This document shows positions 34,018 through 41,632 of a stretch of DNA of 64,000 nucleotides, one piece after another; positions within the stretch are counted from its first letter, which is position 1, and every line of letters begins with the position of its first letter. This stretch comes from CAYFQB01 sp964345225. Lineage in GTDB: Bacteria; Nitrospirota; Thermodesulfovibrionia; Thermodesulfovibrionales; UBA6898. Below the pieces are notes generated by a model that was not told the DNA's origin, made no database searches, and saw only the letters and a list, made by a program, of their open reading frames with translations. Where the stretch lies: assembly GCA_964345225.1 (NCBI GenBank), contig CAYFQB010000011.1, positions 26,620-90,619 of the forward strand, in the 5' to 3' direction. Both the position numbers and the translations under genes were made by a program.

Positions 34018-35137
34018 TCTTCATTTCGTCCTTTTCGGGTTGGCCTTCAAGAGAGATTTCGCTTGTTGACTGAATACCCTTTACCTTGAGTGCAAAGTCA
34101 TCGGGATTTGTAGCCCGTCTTAGTGCTTCTTCGTAAGAAATATATCCTGATTTGTACATGTTGAAAAGAGATTGATCAAAAGTCTGCATACCGTAGTGTA
34201 TTGCTCCCTGTGCAATTACGTCAGGGATTGTTTTAGTTTTGTCTGGGTCGAGTATACAGTCTTTTATTGTTGCAGTCGCAATAAGGATTTCAACGGCAGG
34301 GACTCTTCCTTTGCCGTCTGATTTTGGAATAAGTCTCATCGATATAATGCCTCTGAGTACAGAGGAAAGCTGGATCCTTATTTGTTTGTGCTGATAGGGT
34401 GGAAAAACAGCTATTATTCTGTTAACAGTCTCTGTTGCATCGGTTGTGTGGAGTGTACTCAGGACAAGATGTCCTGTCTCTGCAGCTGTTAGTGCTGTCT
34501 GTATTGTCTCAAAATCTCTCATTTCTCCTACGAGTATAACATCAGGGTCTTGCCTTAATGCAGCCCTCAATGCCTTGCCGAATGATTCTGCATCACTGCC
34601 GATTTCCCTCTGGTTTACTATCGAGCTTTTGTCTCTGTGAAGATATTCTATAGGGTCCTCGATTGTTATGATATGGTCAGTTCGGTTAGAGTTAATACCG
34701 TCGATCATGGCAGCGAGTGTAGTGGACTTACCGCTTCCTGTTGTGCCCGTAACAAGAATGAGACCCCTTGGTTCCAGCGCAATCTTTTTTATGATTTCAG
34801 GAAGAAGCAGCTCTTCAACAGTTGGTATTCTCATCGGAATTACCCTGAAAACAAGTCCAATCGTGCCTCTTTGAATAAATATGCTGCACCTGAAGCGTCC
34901 TAAACCTGGAACGCTGTATGCAAGATCCATGTCATTTCTTTTCTTGAATACTTCCCGCTGTCCGGGGCTCATTACTGAAAATGCAATTTTTAATGTCTCT
35001 TCCTGGGTAAGTCGATTCTCAGATGTCAAGGGATTAAGTTTTCCGTGTATCCTGAGGATTGGATATGAGCCCACTTTAAGATGAAGGTCTGATGCCTCCA
35101 TCGAATGTGCGGTTTTTAAAAGGTCATTGATATCCAT
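33998..35137 (-). CDS. PilT-like type IV pilus retraction ATPase
   Basis: 379 aa. Walker A 'GTTGSGKST', Asp box 'HIITIEDPIEYLH', Walker B 'DPDVILVGEMRD' and His box 'HLVLSTLHTTDA' are present, followed by 'YGMQTFDQSLFNMY'. It is a hexameric ATPase that depolymerises type IV pili. The canonical PilT C-terminal AIRNLIRE motif is replaced by 'TIKDCILD', so this may be a PilU/PilT2-type paralog. There is a C-terminal tail of about 25 charged residues. No other pilus genes are in the window. Confidence 0.9.
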   Translation of the reverse strand: MDINDLLKTAHSMEASDLHLKVGSYPILRIHGKLNPLTSENRLTQEETLKIAFSVMSPGQREVFKKRNDMDLAYSVPGLGRFRCSIFIQRGTIGLVFRVIPMRIPTVEELLLPEIIKKIALEPRGLILVTGTTGSGKSTTLAAMIDGINSNRTDHIITIEDPIEYLHRDKSSIVNQREIGSDAESFGKALRAALRQDPDVILVGEMRDFETIQTALTAAETGHLVLSTLHTTDATETVNRIIAVFPPYQHKQIRIQLSSVLRGIISMRLIPKSDGKGRVPAVEILIATATIKDCILDPDKTKTIPDVIAQGAIHYGMQTFDQSLFNMYKSGYISYEEALRRATNPDDFALKVKGIQSTSEISLEGQPEKDEMKIDRFSR

Positions 35138-35183
35138 GGTAAACTCCGTTTAATTAGTTATAGTTTTTGTAAAGTTTGCAATT

Positions 35184-36182
35184 TTACCTTTTGATATTAT
35201 ATGAATCTATAATTTTCTCTTTGATTTCATTTACCAGAGATACATTGTTCCTTAAGAATTCTTTAGAATTTTCCCTCCCCTGTCCAATCCTGTTTCCGCC
35301 ATAGCTGTACCATGCACCTGACTTGTCAATAATTCCTTTTTCTACTCCCAGATCAATAATCTCGCCTTCCTTTGAAATCCCACGGTTAAAATATATATCG
35401 AATTCTGCCTGTTTGAAGGGTGGGGCCAGTTTGTTTTTTACTACCTTAACTCTTACTCTGCTGCCTATTATCTCATGGTTCTCCTTGATATTCTCAATTT
35501 TCCTGATATCCAGTCTCATAGATGAGTAAAATTTAAGGGCATTGCCCCCGGTTGTTGTTTCAGGGCTTCCGAACATTATACCTATCTTCATTCTTATCTG
35601 GTTTATGAAAATTACCGTTGTATTTGATTTTGAAATAGAGGAAGTTAACTTCCTCAATGCCTGGCTCATCAGTCTTGCCTGAAGACCTGGCAGGGAGTCT
35701 CCCATATCGCCCTCCAGTTCTGCCTTTGGCACAAGTGCAGCAACAGAATCAATAACGATTATATCAAGTGCACCACTTCTTACGAGGTATTCAGCCACTT
35801 CAAGTGACTGCTCACCTGTATCGGGCTGTGATATAAGAAGGTCTTCAATATTGACACCGATCGTCCTGGCATAATTCACATCTAGTGCATGCTCAGCATC
35901 TATAAACGCAGCGGTGCCCCCTGCAGACTGTGCCTGTGCAACTGCATTAAGTGCAAGGGTTGTCTTACCTGAAGCCTCAGGTCCGTATATTTCAACAACC
36001 CTGCCTCTGGGAAGACCACCGATTCCGGTTGCCATATCAAGGGTTAGTGATCCAGTGGGAATAAACTGAACGCCTTCAACAATACCTTCCTCGCCAAGGC
36101 GCATTATCGAGCCCTTACCAAAATTTTTTTCGATCTGAGATATAGCCATCTCAAGAGCCTTAATTTTATCTTTACTTGACAT
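35184..36182 (-). CDS. recA: Recombinase RecA
   Basis: 332 aa. Starts at the ATG at 36182, preceded by 'gggagga'; the frame stays open 16 codons upstream but the family begins at 'MSSKDKIKALEMAISQIEK'. Walker A is 'GPEASGKTT', followed by 'AAFIDAEHALD', the L2 region 'INQIRMKIGIMFGSPETTTG' and 'LDIRKIENIK'. The acidic C-terminal tail is short. It performs homologous strand exchange and LexA activation. The start overlaps thpR by 11 bp, placing it in the pgpA-pncC-thpR-recA-pilT-recX-alaS unit. Confidence 0.98.
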   Translation of the reverse strand: MSSKDKIKALEMAISQIEKNFGKGSIMRLGEEGIVEGVQFIPTGSLTLDMATGIGGLPRGRVVEIYGPEASGKTTLALNAVAQAQSAGGTAAFIDAEHALDVNYARTIGVNIEDLLISQPDTGEQSLEVAEYLVRSGALDIIVIDSVAALVPKAELEGDMGDSLPGLQARLMSQALRKLTSSISKSNTTVIFINQIRMKIGIMFGSPETTTGGNALKFYSSMRLDIRKIENIKENHEIIGSRVRVKVVKNKLAPPFKQAEFDIYFNRGISKEGEIIDLGVEKGIIDKSGAWYSYGGNRIGQGRENSKEFLRNNVSLVNEIKEKIIDSYNIKR

Positions 36183-36750
36183 TATTCCTCCCACCAAAAG
36201 GTATCTCAGCAAGGCGGTAATACTGTGCACCCTCTGGTTTAAGTTTGCTTTCCATTAATGTTATATTTTTAACTTCAAAATTCCCAAAACTGTGTGTTCT
36301 GAATTCATTAAGTATTCTTGTAAACTCTTGTATCCTATTTTGAGAACGCACTCTGCCTATAGTCAGATGGGGCGAGTAGCTTCTTTTTTCTGACGGAAAC
36401 CCGAATTTTACCATCTCATCTTCAATGTCCTTCTGAAGTTTTTTAAGAAACTCTGCCTCTTCAATGCCAACCCAGATAACTCTTGGATGTTTTGCACCGG
36501 GAAAACATCCAGTCCCATATATTCTAATATAAAATGAATTATAAGGTAATAATTTTTTAATCAAAGAGTCCTTTATAGGATTAATAAGCGATTCATCAGT
36601 CTGTCCCAGAAATTTTAAAGTTATATGTATATTCTCGGAGGATACCCATTTTATATCGGTATCAAATTTCCTGAGAGTGTTTATAATTTTCGCGACAGAT
36701 TCTTTCACAGAAGGGGGAATTTCTATAGCAATGAAGCACCTTAAATCCAT
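36172..36750 (-). CDS. thpR: RNA 2',3'-cyclic phosphodiesterase (2'-5' RNA ligase family)
   Basis: 192 aa. The two catalytic HxTx motifs of the 2H phosphoesterase family are present: 'HITLKFLG' near residue 45 and 'HLTIGRVR' near 129. 'MDLRCFIAIEIPPSVKES' is the usual N-terminus. The family opens 2',3'-cyclic phosphates in RNA. It overlaps pncC by 10 bp upstream and recA by 11 bp downstream. Confidence 0.93.
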   Translation of the reverse strand: MDLRCFIAIEIPPSVKESVAKIINTLRKFDTDIKWVSSENIHITLKFLGQTDESLINPIKDSLIKKLLPYNSFYIRIYGTGCFPGAKHPRVIWVGIEEAEFLKKLQKDIEDEMVKFGFPSEKRSYSPHLTIGRVRSQNRIQEFTRILNEFRTHSFGNFEVKNITLMESKLKPEGAQYYRLAEIPFGGRNNVK

Positions 36751-37229
36751 AATCTCAAAATGCGATGCAGAAATCGCAAAGCCTCTAAAGAAGCCTCCTT
36801 CTTGATGTTTTCCCTATTACCTTTAAATTGTAGACCTGTTGATTCTATCAGGTCTTCTGTTGAAACCGCTATATAAACAAGACCTACTTCCTTTTCTTCG
36901 ATTTTTTCAGGGCCTGCAATTCCCGTAATTGAGAGTGATATGTCTGTCCTGCTCATTTTCCTGACCGATATTGCCATTGCAACGGCCATTTTTTCACTTA
37001 TCATGCCGTGTTTTTTCAATACTGAATCGCTTATACCAAGAATTGACTTTTTGGAGTTTATCGAGTAACAGATTACAGACATGTCAAAAAATTTTGAAGA
37101 ACCTGGCAGGTTTGTTATTGCATTTGAAATATGGCCGCCGGTGCATGACTCGGCAATACTCAAACGGAGTTTCTTTTTGTTAAGTATAGATGATATTTTT
37201 TTAATAACTGTCAGAAAATCAGTATCCAT
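36741..37229 (-). CDS. pncC: CinA C-terminal domain protein, nicotinamide-nucleotide amidohydrolase
   Basis: 162 aa, a stand-alone CinA C-terminal (PncC) domain with no N-terminal MoaB-like domain. Signatures are 'LSIAESCTGGHISNAITNLP' near 22, 'SVICYSINSKKSILGI' near 55 and 'SITGIAGPEKIEEKEVGLVY' near 100. It deamidates nicotinamide mononucleotide for NAD recycling. The coding region overlaps pgpA by 19 bp and thpR by 10 bp. Confidence 0.92.
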   Translation of the reverse strand: MDTDFLTVIKKISSILNKKKLRLSIAESCTGGHISNAITNLPGSSKFFDMSVICYSINSKKSILGISDSVLKKHGMISEKMAVAMAISVRKMSRTDISLSITGIAGPEKIEEKEVGLVYIAVSTEDLIESTGLQFKGNRENIKKEASLEALRFLHRILRLWI

Positions 37230-37654
37230 ATCCGTAAAATTATATTTGCATAAATGCCCGCTAATATGTCATCAGCCATGATCCCCAAACCGTTACTTAA
37301 AGTTTTTTCTAGCTTATTTATTGGAACTGGTTTTAATATATCAAAAAATCTGAATAAAAGAAAGGCTGAAAACATAAGACCTATGGTTTGTGGAAGATAG
37401 AAGAATGCAACAAATACACCTGCCAGTTCATCTATAACAATCTTCCTGCTGTCCTTTTCCTTAAGTATTTTCTCTGCTTTTGTAGTTATATATATACCTG
37501 TCGGTATGACGATAACTAAAATTAAAATCTGTACCGGCAATGGGGGCTTTAAAGTCAGGAACAGGATAAGCCCTAAAAGGGATGCAAATGTGCCGGGCGC
37601 ATATGGAACGTAGCCAATAAAGCCAAGTGTGGCTATGTTTTTGATAAATGACAT
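37211..37654 (-). CDS. pgpA: Phosphatidylglycerophosphatase A
   Basis: 147 aa from the ATG at 37654 ('MSFIKNIATLGFIGYVPYAP'); a TTG 7 codons upstream is also open. 'YAPGTFASLLGLILF' and 'RKIVIDELAGVFVAF' are PgpA motifs, and there are about three membrane segments. It dephosphorylates phosphatidylglycerol phosphate in the inner membrane. It is the first gene of the overlapping pgpA-pncC-thpR-recA run; about 225 bp of AT-rich sequence without a supported feature precedes it. Confidence 0.9.
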   Translation of the reverse strand: MSFIKNIATLGFIGYVPYAPGTFASLLGLILFLTLKPPLPVQILILVIVIPTGIYITTKAEKILKEKDSRKIVIDELAGVFVAFFYLPQTIGLMFSAFLLFRFFDILKPVPINKLEKTLSNGLGIMADDILAGIYANIILRIWILIF

Positions 37655-37879
37655 GGTAAACGTACTGGATTTCAAGAATTAATCAAACCGTCTTTTTAAA
37701 TTCTGAACAGAGTTTCATTTTAATTTTAATAAAAAAAATTATTTTTGCAAAGTGAATCAAACATTACTTTAAGCTACAGATCAATAAAATATCAACAGAT
37801 TACTTTATATGGACATTCTATTTGAATTGATATAAAAGAATTTACAAGGTTTTGTTAATTAAGAAAGTAGATTGAACAA

Positions 37880-38872
37880 TCATTCTTCAATCGGTGTTGC
37901 TGCCAAAATTTCCTGCCACTCCTCAGGGCTGTACCTGAAATTAAAGCTTTTCCATTTATTGGCAATGCCAATATCAAATCCGTATGTTACGGTAATGGAA
38001 AGTAAAGCCTTATCCATAACGTCTGGATAATATTCCATTATCATCGAGGCAATTTCTGATGCAGCTGCCTTGTAATCTTGCGGGCGCTCTTTCAATATAA
38101 CATTTGAGTTTAAGTATGTGATTCGCCTTTTCTCTCCAGAAAAAATTGTAGCAGTGTAGACTTTGTCTGATGACTGAATTTTTTCCTGAAGCATAAGAAG
38201 TTTAGGATGTACTCCTCCATAATAGTGACTGGGCATGGATACTGAAAGAAAGATTACAATCAGGAACCAAACAAAGACAATAATCAAGTGAGGTTTCCAG
38301 ACAGGAGTATACACAATTCCTCCATCAGTGGTTCTGACAACGAATGTTCCGGCGAGGAGGTCGTGAAGGCTTTGACGTGTACGACGATTGAAGATGTAAA
38401 GATATACTATAGCCCCGCCAAAACCGAATATTACAAATTTAATAAGATATCCAGCAGGTGACATCATAACAGATGCGGGGAACAGGGCTTGAACAAGGAA
38501 AAAAGGGGATCCCAGTACTGTATATCTGAAGAACGAGCGTACAAGAGAAATATGGTTGCCCTTTCTCTCTACCACCTCAATTCTCAGTAGTCGTTTGCCG
38601 ATAGTCTGTCCACCGCCTATTGAGCTATTGAGTATTCCAAAATATAACATAGCGACAGAAAATCCGAACAGTATCCCCCATACGCCCAATAGGGCAAAAA
38701 AATCGGAAAGAATCAGGCCTAGGACGAAACCCACCAGGCCAAGAATAAAGCCATCAAGAATGAACGCAAGTATGCGTCTCCAGAATCCGCTGATAATCCT
38801 GTTGGTTGACGAAACCGGAGAAGGATCTGGTATTTCAGTCTGCTTGTCAGTTGATTCAATCTCTGAATTCAT
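37880..38872 (-). CDS. RDD family membrane protein
   Basis: 330 aa. The RDD domain covers about 28-190: 'FWRRILAFILDGFILGLVGF', 'GGQTIGKRLLRIEVVERKG' and 'NRRTRQSLHDLLAGTFVV', the last carrying the second conserved acidic residue. A further membrane helix (about 205-222) follows, then an exported 110-residue C-terminal domain ('YTATIFSGEKRRITYLNSN') that I do not recognise. RDD proteins are proposed transporters or exchangers. The gene ends 6 bp from the OsmC gene upstream, suggesting co-transcription. Confidence 0.83.
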   Translation of the reverse strand: MNSEIESTDKQTEIPDPSPVSSTNRIISGFWRRILAFILDGFILGLVGFVLGLILSDFFALLGVWGILFGFSVAMLYFGILNSSIGGGQTIGKRLLRIEVVERKGNHISLVRSFFRYTVLGSPFFLVQALFPASVMMSPAGYLIKFVIFGFGGAIVYLYIFNRRTRQSLHDLLAGTFVVRTTDGGIVYTPVWKPHLIIVFVWFLIVIFLSVSMPSHYYGGVHPKLLMLQEKIQSSDKVYTATIFSGEKRRITYLNSNVILKERPQDYKAAASEIASMIMEYYPDVMDKALLSITVTYGFDIGIANKWKSFNFRYSPEEWQEILAATPIEE

Positions 38873-38878
38873 CCAGAA

Positions 38879-39298
38879 TCATTCCTGAATAATTTTATAA
38901 GTATAAGTGAATTTTGCTGTTCCTTCAAGGGTGAATTTAACAGAACAGTATCTGTCCATCGAGAGCTGTACGGCTTTTTTGACTGCCTCTTCGGAGATGT
39001 TTCTACCTTTCACTATAAATTCAATGTCTATCTCTTTAAATTTTTTAGGATGTTCTTCTGTTTTAATACCGCTTACATTTATCTCCAGAGAGTTAACTTC
39101 CTGTTTTTTCTTTCTAAGTATGGAGATTACATCCATGCCTGAACAACCACCAGTCCCGATGAGAAGGAGTTCTGTAGGTCTCAACCCGGTATTTTTCCCT
39201 CCCACTTCCGGAGGACCATCCATAATTATTGCGTGCCCTGAATCTGCCTCGCCAACAAACTGCATCCCGTCGGTAAATTTTACTTTTGCCTTTGACAT
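38879..39298 (-). CDS. OsmC family protein
   Basis: 139 aa. 'MSKAKVKFTDGMQFVGEADS' and 'ELLLIGTGGCSGMDVISILR', with the family Cys in 'GGCSGMD', followed by 'NISEEAVKKAVQLSMDRYCS' with the second Cys: the YhfA/OsmC-type fold of organic hydroperoxide or thiol-dependent enzymes. Both cysteines are in place. It starts with an 'aggaggt' Shine-Dalgarno 5-6 bases before the ATG. It probably forms an operon with the downstream RDD gene. Confidence 0.9.
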   Translation of the reverse strand: MSKAKVKFTDGMQFVGEADSGHAIIMDGPPEVGGKNTGLRPTELLLIGTGGCSGMDVISILRKKKQEVNSLEINVSGIKTEEHPKKFKEIDIEFIVKGRNISEEAVKKAVQLSMDRYCSVKFTLEGTAKFTYTYKIIQE

Positions 39299-39344
39299 TA
39301 TAACCTCCTGAAGATTTTCTTTATAAAGAAGACTAAAGGAAATA

Positions 39345-40190
39345 TCAGGCTATTAAATAAGATATCTGGTTTCCGCCTTCCTTTTTAGCACTATACATGA
39401 TTATATCTGTGAGTCTGATCATTTCATATGGCTTCATTAGACAATCTGGAGACACCTCAAGCAAGCCGATACTCGATGTTATTATTTCATTTGTTTGTGA
39501 TTTGATTGATTCATTGAGGCGATGTGCAATTTGCCGGGCTTCACTAAGAACTGTCTCAGGCATTATAACAAAAAATTCGTCTCCACCGTATCTGAAAGAT
39601 ATATCAATATGATCTCTTAAATTTGTTTTTATTACATTGGCAATGCTGACAAGGAGTTGATCCCCGCTGTGATGTCCATGGTTATCGTTGTATTTTTTAA
39701 ATCCATCCAGATCAATCATCATAAGTGTAAAAGGTCTTAGCATTCTATCTGCCCGTATTTTTTCTTTTTCTAATTTATCGTCCAATGACCTTCTGTTGTT
39801 CAAATTTGTAAGCGGGTCAATAAGCGCAAGCTCCTTAAATTTGTCAGCATTTTCTTTGATAATCCTGATATCGCCGATTTCAATATCGCGCTCCCTGATA
39901 AAGACAAAACCAATAAAGAGAAATACTATCGCAATAATTCCCTGTATGAGAAGCCATGGTACAGGGAGCATCATTGTTTCGAAAATATTCGTATCATAGT
40001 TTCTGAAGAGGGTTGCAATGAAATAATATGTATTATGGATTCCCTGGGCAAGACAAAGATAAAAAAACATTCTTGCAAGTCTGTGTGTACGTGAAGATTT
40101 TTTTCTAAGTAAAAATCCAACGTAGAAAGCTATAACAGCAGGTACTATATAAGCTAATGGAACGAGGTAAATTATATAATAATTAATCAT
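39345..40190 (-). CDS. Membrane-bound GGDEF diguanylate cyclase
   Basis: 281 aa. Three membrane helices (about 5-28, 40-62 and 78-98) are followed by a GGDEF domain with 'IDPLTNLNNRRSLDD' near 124, 'LMMIDLDGFKKYND' near 156 and an intact 'RYGGDEFFVI' (GGDEF at 202-206). Metal and base residues look intact, so it should make c-di-GMP from GTP. The inhibitory I-site (RxxD before GGDEF) reads DHID and is probably not functional, so product inhibition may be weak. It could supply the ligand for the riboswitches at 23.4-23.7 kb (inference). Confidence 0.9.
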   Translation of the reverse strand: MINYYIIYLVPLAYIVPAVIAFYVGFLLRKKSSRTHRLARMFFYLCLAQGIHNTYYFIATLFRNYDTNIFETMMLPVPWLLIQGIIAIVFLFIGFVFIRERDIEIGDIRIIKENADKFKELALIDPLTNLNNRRSLDDKLEKEKIRADRMLRPFTLMMIDLDGFKKYNDNHGHHSGDQLLVSIANVIKTNLRDHIDISFRYGGDEFFVIMPETVLSEARQIAHRLNESIKSQTNEIITSSIGLLEVSPDCLMKPYEMIRLTDIIMYSAKKEGGNQISYLIA

Positions 40191-40590
40191 CGAATATTAT
40201 TTAATATTAATATACATTGTGTTGTCAATTTTAAATATCGAAATTATGCAAGTATATTGTCTTTTATTGATAATTTATGAAGATTACGGGATTATTCAGC
40301 TATCGTGAGATTAGCCCTGTTGAAATTATACTATCTTGATTTTGTAAAAATACATAAATTAAAATAATCTTAAGGGGAGCAGATCCTCTAAGGTATGATT
40401 AAGCCGTTAATATTGTAGAATAAGAGCGTCTTGGTCAATTAAACAGTAAAAAGTTTAATAAACAATACCTTTATCTCGATTTACAGACTTGATAAATTTT
40501 TTACCCCGTAAAAAAAGCTTTCAATCTTAACGGGGTTAACTGTCGGGATAAGGGTTTTTTAATCGTAACAGTCTTTCAAGGAGGATGATA
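40191..40590. other. Divergent intergenic region upstream of htpX
   Basis: About 400 bp between divergent genes. It contains an inverted repeat accccgt (40503-40509) / acggggt (40530-40536) about 55 bp before htpX, which could be an operator or hairpin. No CIRCE element or recognisable heat-shock box is seen, and no small ORF is supported. Confidence 0.4.
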
Positions 40591-41418
40591 ATGAACGGAT
40601 TAAAAACAGCGATGTTGATGATAATTCTAACACTTATGCTGGTATGGGGTGGTGCTGCTTTGGGAGGTAAGCAGGGTATGACCCTTGCCCTGGTGATGGC
40701 ATTCCTTATGAATTTTATCACATATTTTTTCAGTGACAAGATCGTCCTGAAGATGTACCGTGCAAAAGAGGTTGATGAAGCAGAATCACCAGTTTTATAC
40801 CGCATAGTCAGAAGGTTAAGCCAGAAGGCAGGCATGCCCATGCCGAAGGTATATATGATACCGAGCAAGTCTCCAAATGCATTTGCAACGGGGAGAAGCC
40901 CAAGACATGCTGCTGTGGCTGCAACTGAAGGGATAATGCAGATACTGACTGAAGAGGAACTCGCAGGAGTGATGTCACATGAACTTGCGCATGTCAGGCA
41001 CAGGGATATACTGATAGGAACTGTAGCTGCAACAATAGCTGGTGCCATAAACTATCTTGCATATATTGCTTTATTTTTCGGGGGCAGCAGCGATGACGAA
41101 GGAGGTAATCCGATTGTTGCGCTTGTAATGTTGATTGTTGGACCCATAGCTGCAATGCTTATACAGATGGCTATTTCAAGGTCCAGGGAATATGCTGCTG
41201 ATGAGGGTGGTGCTAAACTTCATGGGAATCCCACGGCACTGGCCAATGCATTACGTAAACTTCATAAAGGTGCTCAGCTGATTCCCATGCATGCAAATCC
41301 TGCAACATCGCATATGCTGATTGTAAGTCCCTTAAGGGGTAAATCAATGGCTAAACTCTTCAGTACCCATCCGCCCGTTGAAGAAAGAATTGCTCGACTT
41401 GAGGCTATGAGGGGGTAA
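40591..41418 (+). CDS. htpX: HtpX-family membrane zinc metalloprotease
   Basis: 275 aa. The ATG at 40591 has an ideal Shine-Dalgarno (aaggagg, spacing 6); the ATG 6 bases upstream is too close to it. Two N-terminal membrane helices (residues 7-45) precede the zinc motif 'SHELAHVRHRD' (HExxH) near residue 129. The glutamate ligand is in 'SRSREYAADEGG' near 190, and 'FSTHPPVEERIARLEAM' is the C-terminus. It degrades misfolded membrane proteins together with FtsH, whose modulators HflKC are also in this window. Confidence 0.96.
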   Translation: MNGLKTAMLMIILTLMLVWGGAALGGKQGMTLALVMAFLMNFITYFFSDKIVLKMYRAKEVDEAESPVLYRIVRRLSQKAGMPMPKVYMIPSKSPNAFATGRSPRHAAVAATEGIMQILTEEELAGVMSHELAHVRHRDILIGTVAATIAGAINYLAYIALFFGGSSDDEGGNPIVALVMLIVGPIAAMLIQMAISRSREYAADEGGAKLHGNPTALANALRKLHKGAQLIPMHANPATSHMLIVSPLRGKSMAKLFSTHPPVEERIARLEAMRG

Positions 41419-41632
41419 TAACAGACAGGATTAGATTTAGAAAATATTTTTATCAATGCCTTTAAAAGGCCGCCTTCAGATTTCTTACAGATAACCGGAA
41501 TTCTTTTGTCTGGAAAAGTCAACTTTTATCCTCGAAAAAATATTTATTCTTGCATAATATATAATGTATTTTAATTAATAATAAATCCTGATCGGAGTTA
41601 TTATTGCGCCATCAGGATAATATTTTGAATAA
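41419..41632. other. Intergenic region with inverted repeat before the P-type ATPase
   Basis: 214 bp. An 8-bp inverted repeat, atcctgat (41585-41592) and atcaggat (41611-41618), lies 15 bp before the ATPase start. It could be an operator or a leader hairpin; nothing else is supported. Confidence 0.4.
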
